From Lysinibacillus sphaericus (lineage in GTDB: Bacteria; Bacillota; Bacilli; Bacillales_A; Planococcaceae), in the NCBI RefSeq assembly GCF_006864135.1, contig NZ_SADV01000005.1, positions 186,001 through 250,000 of the forward strand: a DNA stretch of 64,000 nucleotides. The letters run 5' to 3'. The notes beneath the pieces were generated by a model. It was not told the origin of the DNA, did not search any database, and was given only the letters and a program-made list of their open reading frames with translations. The position numbers were made by a program, and so were the translations under genes. Of this stretch, positions 55,302-64,000 are shown in pieces (the first letter of the stretch is position 1; each line of letters starts with the position of its first letter).

Positions 55302-56263
55302 TGTAAACCCTCCAATTGATATATTTGTTTTTCATCAATAAAAACTTCAAGCTGTTTGCCTTGTTCTATTGGTTCTGCTTCGTAAAAGCTCCAGTGCTTA
55401 CCTTCTACCTGTGCCTGCACTAAATAACGATCACCAATAAAGGTACTTTTTACAATCATCGCTTGTTTTGCAATCGTACCTGGGCCTGGTAGTCTGGATA
55501 CTCCTTCAGGTCGCACAATATAATTATCTTTATCAAACCAGTTCACTTTGCCGACAAAATCTGCCACATACGGCGTTGCTGGAGCGTGATAAATTTCTTC
55601 AGGTGTTCCCACTTGTGCAATTCTTCCTGCCTCCATCACGATAATTTGATCTGACATTGCCATTGCCTCTGTTTGATCATGTGTAACAAAAATAGCCTGA
55701 CAATCTAGCTCGTGAATAATATGCATGATTTCATCTTGCATTTTTTCTCTTAGTACTGCGTCGAGCGCCGATAATGGTTCATCAAACAAAATAAGCTGTG
55801 GATTTGTCGCAAGTGCTCTCGCTAGCGCTACCCGTTGCTGCTGCCCTCCCGATAACTCCCCAGGTTTTCGTTTTTCAAACCCCTCCATTTTCACCAATCG
55901 CATAACATGCTCTACTCGAGCCGGAATGTCTGTCTTTGGAACAATACCCTTCAGGCCAAAAGCAATGTTTTGGAAAATAGTCATATGAGGCCATAATGCA
56001 AAATCTTGAAAAACCATTGCTATATTTCGCTTATTTGGTTTTACATTTTTATGGAGTTTGGATGAATAAATAATTTTGTCATCAAAGTAGATTTCTCCAT
56101 TTGTCGGCTGTTCAAGACCTGCCAATATTTTTAATAACGTTGTCTTACCACAGCCTGATTGCCCTAAAATGGTAATAAACTTGCTATCCAGCTCCACATT
56201 AATGGGCCATAGCACTTGAGCCTGTCCATATTTTTTCTCGATATTCGTTAATGAAATTTTCAT
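55298..56263 (-). CDS. ABC transporter ATP-binding protein (FbpC/AfuC type)
   Basis: 321 residues, ABC domain plus C-terminal TOBE-like domain (from about residue 240). Walker A GQSGCGKTT, Q loop VFQDFALWPHM, signature LSGGQQQR, Walker B LILFDEPLSALD and switch His in VTHDQTEAM are all intact. The ATG at 56263 has GGAGG five bases upstream; another ATG lies one codon before. First gene of a five-gene operon, and divergent from a LysR gene. Confidence 0.93.
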   Translation of the reverse strand: MKISLTNIEKKYGQAQVLWPINVELDSKFITILGQSGCGKTTLLKILAGLEQPTNGEIYFDDKIIYSSKLHKNVKPNKRNIAMVFQDFALWPHMTIFQNIAFGLKGIVPKTDIPARVEHVMRLVKMEGFEKRKPGELSGGQQQRVALARALATNPQLILFDEPLSALDAVLREKMQDEIMHIIHELDCQAIFVTHDQTEAMAMSDQIIVMEAGRIAQVGTPEEIYHAPATPYVADFVGKVNWFDKDNYIVRPEGVSRLPGPGTIAKQAMIVKSTFIGDRYLVQAQVEGKHWSFYEAEPIEQGKQLEVFIDEKQIYQLEGLH

Positions 56264-56312
56264 CATATCCTCCTCGTTAATTACAACTATAAATTCCAGA
56301 TATTTAGAAAAT

Positions 56313-56329
56313 ATTAATATATTATTAAT
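56313..56329. promoter_or_regulatory. Candidate LysR-type operator between divergent genes
   Basis: ATTAATATATTATTAAT is a near-perfect palindrome of the LysR T-N11-A type in the 134-bp divergent region. AT-rich DNA makes chance matches likely. Confidence 0.35.
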
Positions 56330-56400
56330 AACTCGTTAAAAAAAATCTAATAAACTAAAGCAAAACTAAGATTTTTTCTAATTTACTTTAGGAGGATAAA

Positions 56401-57312
56401 ATGAATAACATGAAATTACAGGCATTTTGCCTACTCGTAGAATTAAAAAAATTAGCTCCTGTTGCCAAAGAGCTTGGTCTAACAGCACCGACAGTATCCT
56501 TTCATATTCGCTCCATTGAAGAGGAATATGGTATCCGTTTATTTCGGACAAATGCAGGTGGATACCGTTTAACAGAAGCGGGAGAAGGGCTCTATCATTA
56601 TGCTCGCCAAATTGTACAGCTACAAAAAGACATGAATCGCTTTGTCGAAAATCTTTTAGCGGGTAATATCGGCTACATTCGTCTTGGCGCAAGCGGGCTA
56701 CCTGCACATATTTTTATGCCAGATATTATTCATCTCGTTTCAACAGCTTACCCAGACATTCGAATATCGCTAGAAGTAAAAACAGCACCCGAAATTGAAC
56801 AAAAGGTAGCTCTTCAAGAATTAGATTTCGGGCTAATTATGGAAACAAAACAAGAAAATTCATCTCTTATATACAAAACAATCGGCGAAGATTCCCTTGT
56901 ATTAGCATTGAGTCCTAGCCATGAGCTCGCATCAAAAAAGGACATCACAAAAGCAGATGTCCTAAAAAATAAAGTATTATTGCATACATCCTCAAGTTCA
57001 ACGAATCATTTTATAGAAAAATGGATGGACCCATTTCATCCATCCATTTATACGATTGAACTCGATTCTGTCAGCACTATTAAGAAGATGCTTACTTTCG
57101 GAAAGACAATTGCATTTTTGTCAGTTGCCCTAATCGAAGATGAGTTAAAATCAGGACTTTTGATCAAAAAAGACTTGCACGATGTGACACTTAATAGAAA
57201 AATTCAACTTATTTATCCAAAATCTCGTCTAGATAGCAAGTTGGATGCATTTGTAAAAACTGCAATTTATGATTTAGCCAAACAGTTAAAAATATATCCT
57301 TTTATGACATAA
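56401..57312 (+). CDS. LysR-family transcriptional regulator
   Basis: 303 residues: N-terminal winged helix-turn-helix (residues 3-60; LGLTAPTVSFHIRSIEEEYG) and a C-terminal periplasmic-binding-like effector domain. The ATG follows AGGAGG. It is divergent from the ABC operon and 65 bp ahead of the PTS genes on its own strand, so it could control either or both. The effector is unknown. Confidence 0.92.
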   Translation: MNNMKLQAFCLLVELKKLAPVAKELGLTAPTVSFHIRSIEEEYGIRLFRTNAGGYRLTEAGEGLYHYARQIVQLQKDMNRFVENLLAGNIGYIRLGASGLPAHIFMPDIIHLVSTAYPDIRISLEVKTAPEIEQKVALQELDFGLIMETKQENSSLIYKTIGEDSLVLALSPSHELASKKDITKADVLKNKVLLHTSSSSTNHFIEKWMDPFHPSIYTIELDSVSTIKKMLTFGKTIAFLSVALIEDELKSGLLIKKDLHDVTLNRKIQLIYPKSRLDSKLDAFVKTAIYDLAKQLKIYPFMT

Positions 57313-57376
57313 TTCCATAGTCAGCAATAGTAATATGGAATGGGAGTTGTTTATCCCTATGAAGGGAGGGTTGTAC

Positions 57377-57832
57377 TTGCTAACTGAGTTACTGACAAAA
57401 GATACTATACAACTCGCAAATTTTGTAAATACTTGGCAGGAAGCTATTCATTTAGCGGCAAATCCACTATTAAAGCAGCATAAAATCGAAGAACGCTATA
57501 TTGAGTCAATGATTCATTCCATTGAAAAACACGGACCTTATGTAGTCATTACACCAAAGGTAGCAATTCCACATGCACGGCACACAGAAGGCGTTAATGA
57601 GCTAGCCATGAGCCTATTAAGCTTACAAAAACCTGTTTTGTTTGGACCAGAAAAGCCTGTTTTCTTAATTATTGTCTTGGCGGCAACTGATCATGTGTCG
57701 CATCTGCAAGCATTAGTTGACATAACAAAGATTTTGCAAGAACCAAATCAAATAGACAGCATCATTGCCTGCCAGCATAAAGACGATATTATCAAAGAAA
57801 TCGAACAAATTATGGCAAAGGGGTCATTTTGA
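57377..57832 (+). CDS. PTS enzyme IIA component (UlaC/mannitol-like)
   Basis: 151 residues. The phosphoryl-accepting histidine is in KVAIPHARH. The TTG at 57377, with GGGAGGG seven bases upstream, is preferred to an upstream ATG in the same frame. It overlaps the IIB gene (TGATG). PTS IIA passes phosphate from HPr to IIB. Confidence 0.88.
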   Translation: MLTELLTKDTIQLANFVNTWQEAIHLAANPLLKQHKIEERYIESMIHSIEKHGPYVVITPKVAIPHARHTEGVNELAMSLLSLQKPVLFGPEKPVFLIIVLAATDHVSHLQALVDITKILQEPNQIDSIIACQHKDDIIKEIEQIMAKGSF

Positions 57833-58095
57833 TGAAAATATTAGTAGTATGCGGGAATGGCTTAGGCAGTAGCTTTATTATGGAATTGAATGTAAAAAAA
57901 GCGTTAGCTGAACTTGGAAAAGTTGCAGAAGTAACTCATACAGATTTAGCATCTGCCAAGGCCGAGAAAGCGGATATTTATATTGGCGCAGAAGATATTA
58001 TTAATCAATTAGGCGAAGAGAGAGGTCACATCGTTAGTATTGTTAATATGATGAGTATTTCTGAAATTAAATTAAAGCTTAAATCTCTGTTATAA
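57832..58095 (+). CDS. PTS enzyme IIB component (UlaB-like)
   Basis: 87 residues with the phosphocysteine loop VCGNGLGSS (Cys8) at the N-terminus. It begins on the IIA stop codon, with AAAGGGG as ribosome site, so translation is coupled. Confidence 0.9.
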   Translation: MKILVVCGNGLGSSFIMELNVKKALAELGKVAEVTHTDLASAKAEKADIYIGAEDIINQLGEERGHIVSIVNMMSISEIKLKLKSLL

Positions 58096-58144
58096 AGGAA
58101 CGAATTTGAACTTAATTAAAAAATGGATAGGATGAGGTGTTAAT

Positions 58145-59413
58145 ATGTTAGATGTTATTATGAATGACATTTTAGGAACACCAGCTATATTAGTCGGCCT
58201 ATTCGCTTTTGTTGGTTTATTAATCCAAAAAAAATCAACTTCAACAGTACTTTCTGGTACGTTAAAAACGGTTATAGGTTTTGTTATACTTGGCTCAGGT
58301 GCAAGCGTTTTAATTGGTTCTTTAAATCATTTTAGTAAAATGTTTGATCATGCATTTCATGTCCAAGGGGTTATCCCAAATAATGAAGCGATTGTAGCAG
58401 CCGCTCAAACTAGTTTTGGAACATCTACGGCCATGATTATGGTTTTCGGTATGATTATGAACATATTATTTGCGCGATTTACGCCTTTTAAATATATATT
58501 TTTAACTGGTCATCATACATTGTTTATGGCGTGTTTAATCGCAGCGTCACTGTCAGTCGGCGGTATGAGTGGTACACCTCTTATCATCGTCGGCTCTATT
58601 ATACTAGGTCTTTGTATGGTCGTATTCCCTGCCATTTTACAACCAACTGTTCGTCAAATAACTGGCAGTGATGATTTTGCTGTTGGCCATTTTGGCAGTA
58701 TTGGTTATTATGTCTCTGCTAAAATTGGGAAGATGTTTGGAAACAAAGCCAAATCAACAGAAGACATAAAAGTCCCAAAATCTCTAGGGTTCTTAAGGGA
58801 TACATCTGTAGCTGTGTCCTTAACTATGTGTCTATTTTTTATTATCGTTGCTCTATTCGCAGGTTCATCCTATATTGAGACACAATTATCTGGCGGTTCG
58901 AATTTTATCGTCTTTGCCATTATTCAAGCTATTACTTTTGCCGCTGGTGTCTATATCATTTTGGCTGGAGTGCGAATGCTAATTTCCGAGATTGTTCCTG
59001 CCTTTAAAGGTATTGCAGATAAACTTGTGCCAAACACAAAGCCTGCATTAGACTGCCCTACAATTTTTCCGTTCGCACCGAATGCAGTTATTATCGGTTT
59101 CTTGTTTAGTTTTGTAGCAGGCTTAGTGTCCATGTTTATACTCCCTGTCATAGAGCTAAAAGTAATTGTACCTGGGCTTGTACCACATTTTTTCACGGGT
59201 GCTGCTGCAGGAGTATTCGGAAATGCAACTGGTGGTAGACGCGGTGCTATGGTAGGAGCATTTGCCAACGGATTAATTATTAGCTTTATCCCTGCGATTC
59301 TACTGATCTTTATGGGTGATATCGGCTATGAAGGAACTACATTTGGTGATTCAGACTTCGGCATTATAGGGATCATAATAATAAATATATTAAAGTTATT
59401 TGGTGCAGTTTAA
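58145..59413 (+). CDS. PTS enzyme IIC component (UlaA/SgaT-like)
   Basis: A 422-residue integral membrane transporter with about 11 helices, of the ascorbate-type (UlaA) class. Family segments include FGTSTAMIMVFGMIMNI, GHHTLFMACLIAASL and FTGAAAGVFGNATGGRRGAM. Together with the preceding genes it forms a complete three-gene permease. No ascorbate-catabolic enzymes (UlaD/E/F/G) are adjacent, so the sugar is not established. The ATG follows GATGAGGTG. Confidence 0.9.
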   Translation: MLDVIMNDILGTPAILVGLFAFVGLLIQKKSTSTVLSGTLKTVIGFVILGSGASVLIGSLNHFSKMFDHAFHVQGVIPNNEAIVAAAQTSFGTSTAMIMVFGMIMNILFARFTPFKYIFLTGHHTLFMACLIAASLSVGGMSGTPLIIVGSIILGLCMVVFPAILQPTVRQITGSDDFAVGHFGSIGYYVSAKIGKMFGNKAKSTEDIKVPKSLGFLRDTSVAVSLTMCLFFIIVALFAGSSYIETQLSGGSNFIVFAIIQAITFAAGVYIILAGVRMLISEIVPAFKGIADKLVPNTKPALDCPTIFPFAPNAVIIGFLFSFVAGLVSMFILPVIELKVIVPGLVPHFFTGAAAGVFGNATGGRRGAMVGAFANGLIISFIPAILLIFMGDIGYEGTTFGDSDFGIIGIIIINILKLFGAV

Positions 59414-59426
59414 TTCATTTGTATGT

Positions 59427-59460
59427 CTCGCAAACTCTTTAGATGTTTGCGAGGCTTTTT
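59427..59460 (+). terminator. Terminator of the PTS operon
   Basis: CTCGCAAAC/GTTTGCGAG stem with a nine-base loop, then GCTTTTTATTT. Confidence 0.88.
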
Positions 59461-59697
59461 ATTTGCTAAAGAAAAGGGATGATTTTGCAAAATATATAAA
59501 TATTTCACATTATTCCCCTACCTTTTTCACTATACAAATAGAGGAAATCCATTACAAAACAAACTAAATACTCAGTGATTAGAAAATATCGAGAATGATT
59601 TAAACCCATTTTCCTGTAGTAAATTGTAAATAATCTGATAGTATTTAATGGTAAAACAAAAAATCATCGTCTGACCTCTGACTTAGAATAATTTATT

Positions 59698-59705
59698 GCC
59701 GATAT
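59698..59705 (+). promoter_or_regulatory. Sigma-D (motility) -10 element of the chemoreceptor pair
   Basis: GCCGATAT is an exact match to the sigma-D -10 consensus. It lies 30 bp before the lipoprotein start and precedes a chemotaxis operon. A good TAAA -35 element at 14-16 bases is not visible (TGAC at 15), so activity is uncertain. Confidence 0.55.
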
Positions 59706-59735
59706 AAATAATACATACAATTGGAGGTATTCATA

Positions 59736-60722
59736 TTGAAAAAATTAATGATGGGCTTTTGCTTAATAGCTTTGTTATTAGCAGGCTGTTCCATTACTCA
59801 GCAGGAAAAAGCGCAAGATGACTATAAAGTTGGTATCTTACTTTCGGATGCAGGGCTTGGTGATGAATCGTTTAATGACTCAGCTTTTAAAGGGCTTGAG
59901 AAAGCACGCGATGAGCTAGGTATTTTGTTTGATTATAAAGAGGCGCCTGATGGCAATTACGAGCAGAAACTAGAGGAACTTGTCGCAGAAAAGTATAACG
60001 TCATTATTGGTTTAGGCTTCTCTGTACAGGAAGCTTTAGAAAAGACTGCGAAGAAATATCCTGATCAGCATTTTATCCTTATAGATGGTCAATCAGATGT
60101 TGCCAATATCACTTCAATCACTTTTAAAGAGCAGGAAGGAAGCTTTTTACTTGGAATGGTTGCCGCAATGACGAGTAAAACTGGAAAATTAGGATTTATT
60201 GGCGGTGCAAATGTTCCAGTTATCCATCATTTTGAAAACGGCTTTATTGAGGGTGCTCGGTATTTTAATCCAACTATCGAAATTGTTAGTGAGTACGCTG
60301 GCTCATTTGATGATACCGAGGCAGGTGCCGCAATCGCAGAACGTTACATTAAGAACGGTGTAGATTTTATTTATCATGCAGCTGGATTCACTGGCTTTGG
60401 TGCCATAAAGAAAGCCGAAGATATGGGCATATATGCGGCCGGAGTTGATATTGATCAATTTTACATTGCAGAAAAAACTGTCGTAACATCAATGTTAAAA
60501 AACGTCGACCAAGCTGTTTTTAAAATGGCTAAAACATTAGATGAGGAAGGGAAAATTTCCGAAAAATCGTTGTCATTCGGTTTAGCTGATAATGGCGTGG
60601 GCCTAGCGGATATACGTGTTATTAAACTTACACCTGAGCAACAGGCTGCTATTAAAAAAGCACAAGAAGATATTGTTTCGGGTAAAATAAAAGTTACTGC
60701 AGAAAAGGGGAACAGCCAGTGA
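59736..60722 (+). CDS. BMP-family (nucleoside-binding type) lipoprotein
   Basis: 328 residues. Signal peptide with lipobox LLLAGCSI (Cys18), then a PnrA/BMP binding fold ([70 protein letters not shown]). Members bind purine nucleosides for ABC import. No permease or ATPase follows; the stop overlaps the GTG of a chemoreceptor. The TTG start at 59736 has GGAGG eight bases upstream. Confidence 0.9.
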   Translation: MKKLMMGFCLIALLLAGCSITQQEKAQDDYKVGILLSDAGLGDESFNDSAFKGLEKARDELGILFDYKEAPDGNYEQKLEELVAEKYNVIIGLGFSVQEALEKTAKKYPDQHFILIDGQSDVANITSITFKEQEGSFLLGMVAAMTSKTGKLGFIGGANVPVIHHFENGFIEGARYFNPTIEIVSEYAGSFDDTEAGAAIAERYIKNGVDFIYHAAGFTGFGAIKKAEDMGIYAAGVDIDQFYIAEKTVVTSMLKNVDQAVFKMAKTLDEEGKISEKSLSFGLADNGVGLADIRVIKLTPEQQAAIKKAQEDIVSGKIKVTAEKGNSQ

Positions 60723-62380
60723 CACTACGAAAAAAATTATTCATGAACATACTTATTCCCATTGTCCTCGCAATGGCTATGATTGGTTTTATTATCGTTC
60801 AAACATTTGATATACAAACAACCGCACAAGATGATACAGAGCTATTGCTGGCAGTGAAAGAACTTGAACAAAGTTTAGTTTTAGCGAGCCAATCATTAAA
60901 TAACTACACTTTTTTAGATAGTGAGGCCAATAAAAATGAAGCTCTTTCAACTTTACAAGAAACGAAAGTAAATTTAGAAAAACTCTCAACTATTGCAAAA
61001 ATAGCTGAGCATAAGGCCATCATCAAAAAAATCGGGAGTAAATACGACGAATTAGAAAAAGCTTCAGAAGCAGGATTTCTTGCTCACAATCGTCCTGAGA
61101 TAAAAAAACAATCCATCAGAATATCTGGTATTTTGAACGATATGTATCTACTGAAAAAAGAAACAAATGAATGGTATAAAGAAACGAATGATTTGGCAAC
61201 ACAAAAAATTTCTTTTATTACTACATCAACAATAATAGGAAGTATCCTTCTACTTATTGCTACTATCATTTTTTCGTATGCCGCAACGAAAAAAATTACA
61301 AATCCGATTAACCGAATCGTGGATTGTGCACAATTGGTGGCTGCAGGGAATTTGACAATTGACACCTCTTCCCTTCCCTATAAGAAAGGTAGCCGCAATG
61401 AAGTTGATCAACTGACTGAGAACTTTTCTAAAATGATTGTTAGCTTAAAAAGCACCGTACAATCCATTGATCATGTAGGTAAAAATGTTGGCCTATTTAC
61501 TAAAGATGTCACAAGCTATATTGAAACCGTTAACGAAGGCAGTAAACAAATTGCTACATCAACGGACGAATTGGCAAAGGGAAGCCTAACTATTTCAGAA
61601 GATATCCAGTCAACGGCTATCCTGATGAATACGATGGCGGATCAATTTACTACTGTTCAGGAAACAAGTGAACAGTCAGCAGTAAACGGGAACAAAGCAC
61701 TTACTGCTGTTCAAAATGGTCGTAGCTCACTAGAGAAGCAATCCTCTATTGCAAAGGATATTTCATCCACTTCAATTAATATCAAAGAGGCTGTTACTCA
61801 ATTCTCTCAATTCACAACAAAAATTGAAGGCGCGGCTAATGCAGTCCACGCGATTGCTGATCAAACAAATCTCTTAGCATTAAATGCTGCAATTGAAGCG
61901 GCACGTGCTGGCGAAGCCGGAAAAGGATTCGCTATTGTAGCGCAGGAAGTGAAAAAACTATCTCATGAAACAGAGAAGGCAACTACTTTCATCTCTTCGA
62001 TGGTGACACATATACAAGATGGTATTACACTCATTCTTTCTACGGCAGAGCATGGACATCAGCTTTCAAAAGAACAATTACAATCGATGACCGATACAGA
62101 AAAGTCTTTTGAGGTAATTGCAACTCATGTATTAGACATTAATGATCAGTTAAAGCACCTTACGAAGGATATGGAGAAAACAAGCGAAATGAGCCAGCAC
62201 ATGAACAATGCCATTGAAAACATTTCAGCTATTACGGAAGAAACCGCTGCAGGAACAGAAGAAATATCCGCTTCTACTCAAGAACAGTTAGGATCATTCA
62301 AAAAAATTAGTGATAAGGTTTCAGAACTTCAAGAAATGACAAATACATTGTCTGTAGAACTAAAAAAATTTACATTGTAA
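60719..62380 (+). CDS. Transmembrane methyl-accepting chemotaxis protein
   Basis: 553 residues: TM1 (about 8-28), an extracellular four-helix-bundle sensor (about 30-165), TM2 (about 165-190), HAMP (190-245) and a signalling coiled coil. The tip [18 protein letters not shown] is fully conserved. The GTG start overlaps the lipoprotein stop by four bases. The overlap suggests that the lipoprotein presents ligand to this receptor. Confidence 0.94.
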   Translation: MTLRKKLFMNILIPIVLAMAMIGFIIVQTFDIQTTAQDDTELLLAVKELEQSLVLASQSLNNYTFLDSEANKNEALSTLQETKVNLEKLSTIAKIAEHKAIIKKIGSKYDELEKASEAGFLAHNRPEIKKQSIRISGILNDMYLLKKETNEWYKETNDLATQKISFITTSTIIGSILLLIATIIFSYAATKKITNPINRIVDCAQLVAAGNLTIDTSSLPYKKGSRNEVDQLTENFSKMIVSLKSTVQSIDHVGKNVGLFTKDVTSYIETVNEGSKQIATSTDELAKGSLTISEDIQSTAILMNTMADQFTTVQETSEQSAVNGNKALTAVQNGRSSLEKQSSIAKDISSTSINIKEAVTQFSQFTTKIEGAANAVHAIADQTNLLALNAAIEAARAGEAGKGFAIVAQEVKKLSHETEKATTFISSMVTHIQDGITLILSTAEHGHQLSKEQLQSMTDTEKSFEVIATHVLDINDQLKHLTKDMEKTSEMSQHMNNAIENISAITEETAAGTEEISASTQEQLGSFKKISDKVSELQEMTNTLSVELKKFTL

Positions 62381-62574
62381 ATTTCGTATTATTTTCGTCT
62401 ATTACTTCAGAGTAATAGGTGCGTTTAATGAAAAGACGCTGATATCTGCTACACGGTATTCACGCTCTCCCGCTAAAGAGCGTCAAGCCACATACAATAA
62501 AATGAGCAATTGTAGCAAGAACTTTTACACATAAGTAACCTTCACAATTTTTGGATTGTAGTAAAGTAAAAACT

Positions 62575-62597
62575 GATGGAGCTCTAAAGCCTCCATC
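62575..62597 (+). terminator. Possible terminator of the chemoreceptor operon
   Basis: GATGGAG/CTCCATC stem with an eight-base loop, then TTTATAG. It is 195 bp past the stop and next to an IS scar. Confidence 0.45.
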
Positions 62598-62603
62598 TTT
62601 ATA

Positions 62604-62715
62604 GTGAACTGCACCCCAATTGTTAGACACAATCTAACAATTGCAGGTGCAGTTTTTGTATGGCTAAATTTAGAGAAGAAATGAAATTTGAAGCTGTTCA
62701 AATAACTCTAAAACA
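62604..62715 (+). mobile_element. IS3-family-like left end with orfA stub
   Basis: An IS-type end TGAACTGCACCCCAATTG is followed by a long inverted pairing (AATTGTTAGA/TCTAACAATT and CTGCACC/GGTGCAG). An ATG at 62660 then opens MAKFREEMKFEAV, the usual start of an IS3-group OrfA. The homology ends after about 18 codons and the frame runs into the 3' end of the racemase gene. Only one end remains. Confidence 0.55.
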
Positions 62716-62731
62716 CGGCATTTGTCCTTCA

Positions 62732-63841
62732 TTATGCTTCGTAAATACATTTTTCTAGTGTGTATTTTTCAAGTTTGTCTTGCGCAACATTATAACCAAT
62801 ACCTGGTAGATCAGAAACTTGGATATGTCCTTGTTCATCCATGACAATCTCTGGCTCAATAATGTCCTCATGCCAATAGCGGGAAGACGGCGCTGTATCA
62901 CCAGGTATTGTAAAATTTGACAGTGTCGTAATGGCAATATTATGAGCACGACCAATCCCTGATTCTAGCATGCCTCCACACCATACAGGGATCTGATGCT
63001 GCTGACATAAATCATGAATCTTTTTAGCCTCAGATAAGCCTCCAACACGGCCTACCTTTATATTAATCACTTTGCAGCTACCTAGTTCAATTGCACGTCT
63101 AGCATCATCGTATGAATGTATACTTTCATCTAAGCAAATCGGTGTATTGAGTTCTCTTTGTAAATTTCGATGATCGACAATATCATCATACTCAAGTGGT
63201 TGCTCAATCATCATTAAATTTAATTTATCCATCTCCTTAAATAATGGTAGATCTTCTAACGAGTAGGCAGAATTGGCATCTGCCATTAAAGGAATATCAC
63301 CAAAACGATCACGGATTACACGGAGTACTTCGATATCTTTTCCAGGCTTAATTTTAATTTTAATTTTTTTGAACCCTTGTTTTAAATAACCTTCAATGCT
63401 TTCCAGCAATACATTCGTATCCTCTTCAATGCCTAGGCTAATGCCAACTGTAATTTCTTTTTTTTTTCCTCCAAGTGCTTGTGCTAAAGGTATGCCCTGC
63501 TCTTTTGCATATAAATCCCAAATGGCTGCTTCCACCGCAGATTTTGCCATATTATTGCGACGCACACGAGCAAATTTCTCATTTACTTCATCTGGGTGGT
63601 TAAATTCCTGATTAATAACAAGTGGTATTAAAAATTCATCGATAATAGAGAATGCCGTTGAAGCCGTTTCTTCTCCATAATAAGGATAAGCGCTAACAAC
63701 ACATTCTCCATAACCAACATGCTTCTCACCATACGCTTCAATAATTAAGAAAATACGTTCTTGCTGCTTCATAAAACTTGTTTCAAAGGGTGATTTCATT
63801 GTCATCTTCATTTTGCGAACTATAATTTTTTCAATTTTCAT
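62732..63841 (-). CDS. Enolase-superfamily enzyme: o-succinylbenzoate synthase / N-acylamino acid racemase type
   Basis: 369 residues. The first acid-base lysines are in KIKIKIKPG, metal ligands in DANSAY, IEQPL and DESI, and the second lysine in INIKVGRVGG; GGMLESGIGRA closes the site. This set fits MenC class 2 / N-succinylamino acid racemase. The neighbouring peptide-transporter ATPase suggests amino acid or peptide epimerisation rather than menaquinone synthesis, but this is inference. The ATG follows GGGAG. Confidence 0.88.
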   Translation of the reverse strand: MKIEKIIVRKMKMTMKSPFETSFMKQQERIFLIIEAYGEKHVGYGECVVSAYPYYGEETASTAFSIIDEFLIPLVINQEFNHPDEVNEKFARVRRNNMAKSAVEAAIWDLYAKEQGIPLAQALGGKKKEITVGISLGIEEDTNVLLESIEGYLKQGFKKIKIKIKPGKDIEVLRVIRDRFGDIPLMADANSAYSLEDLPLFKEMDKLNLMMIEQPLEYDDIVDHRNLQRELNTPICLDESIHSYDDARRAIELGSCKVINIKVGRVGGLSEAKKIHDLCQQHQIPVWCGGMLESGIGRAHNIAITTLSNFTIPGDTAPSSRYWHEDIIEPEIVMDEQGHIQVSDLPGIGYNVAQDKLEKYTLEKCIYEA

Positions 63842-63855
63842 TTCTCAAAACTCCC

Positions 63856-64000
63856 CTACTTGTAATATAAATGACAGGCCGTTTTATGGGCAGGTGAATG
63901 TTCGACTAACTCCAGCTCCACCGTCCGGCATTTCTCCATTACAAAAGGGCATCTCGTCTGGAAAACACAGCCTGTTGGTGGATTCAATGGAGAAGGGATT
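63856..64000 (-). CDS. Oligopeptide/dipeptide ABC transporter ATPase (C-terminal fragment)
   Basis: The last 47 residues of an OppD/DppD-like ATPase, cut by the right edge. The diagnostic C-terminal region begins IPSPLNPPTGCVFQTRCP and includes CRTVELELVEHSPAHKTACH, the cysteine cluster of this class. The stop is 15 bp upstream of the racemase start, so they are probably one operon. Confidence 0.85.
   Translation of the reverse strand, partial: IPSPLNPPTGCVFQTRCPFVMEKCRTVELELVEHSPAHKTACHLYYK

Noticed and set aside
62462..62483. ACGCTCT/AGAGCGT hairpin as terminator of the chemoreceptor operon
   Set aside because: No T run follows; the hairpin at 62575 is a better candidate.

Overview
The window looks like the chromosome of an endospore-forming, low-GC Firmicute of the Bacillaceae/Planococcaceae, most like Lysinibacillus. 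This rests on the sporulation and germination genes (spoIVA, sleB, ypeB, prsW), the AT-rich intergenic DNA and gene order that follows a known Bacillus subtilis block (ndk-hepT-menG-hepS-mtrB-folE-hbs-spoIVA-yphF-yphE-gpsA-der-ypfD-cmk-ypfA-ypeB-sleB-prsW-ansA-ypdA-ypbG-ypbE-recS-ypbB-fer). The genus is inferred from general resemblance. No rRNA, intact tRNA, CRISPR array or prophage is visible.

Layout. 1-1435: the 5' part of a short-chain dehydrogenase and a thiolase (acyl-CoA metabolism). 2091-9081: conserved core on the minus strand, comprising nucleotide kinase, the heptaprenyl/menaquinone trio, TRAP and GTP cyclohydrolase, HU and SpoIVA. 9173-19750: lipoprotein, glycerophosphate dehydrogenase, Der GTPase, S1-like protein, CMP kinase, a PilZ motility brake, the SleB/YpeB germination pair and PrsW. 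20115-29307: asparaginase, a GNAT/aminotransferase fusion coupled to a PlsY-like acyltransferase, YpdA, a phosphoesterase, a LysM protein, RecS/YpbB and ferredoxin. 29831-38624: FabI with a likely FapR operator, cyclophilin lipoprotein, MFS exporter, soluble chemoreceptor, flotillin/NfeD pair with a likely sigma-W promoter, and a YVTN beta-propeller protein.

38898-50311 is accessory DNA: a coiled-coil orphan, a decayed acetyltransferase, an ABC-F ATPase preceded by a 46-codon leader ORF and a terminator (probable attenuator), an RHS relic, a LytTR regulator with a broken membrane partner, DUF2087 and GIY-YIG proteins, YitT and an M48 protease. 50675-59413 holds a five-gene minus-strand operon (ATPase, binding protein with a 3' frameshift, permease, metallo-beta-lactamase-fold hydrolase, secreted protein). 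Divergent from it lie a LysR regulator and a three-gene Ula-type PTS. 59736-62380 is a BMP-family lipoprotein overlapping a transmembrane chemoreceptor, behind an exact sigma-D -10 sequence. The window ends with an IS3-like scar, an enolase-superfamily racemase and a truncated peptide-transporter ATPase.

The most unusual signal is not a gene. At least two families of intergenic palindromic repeats recur across the window. Family A has arms like GGTTGATTTCCGTTCC and CTGGGCG; family B has a core of CAATTATGCC, two bases, GGCATAATTG. Long copies of both carry the same internal cassette, containing sequence like GCGAAAGCGAAGCGGCAGCA. They look like modular, non-coding mobile or structural elements; their mechanism and function cannot be decided from the sequence.
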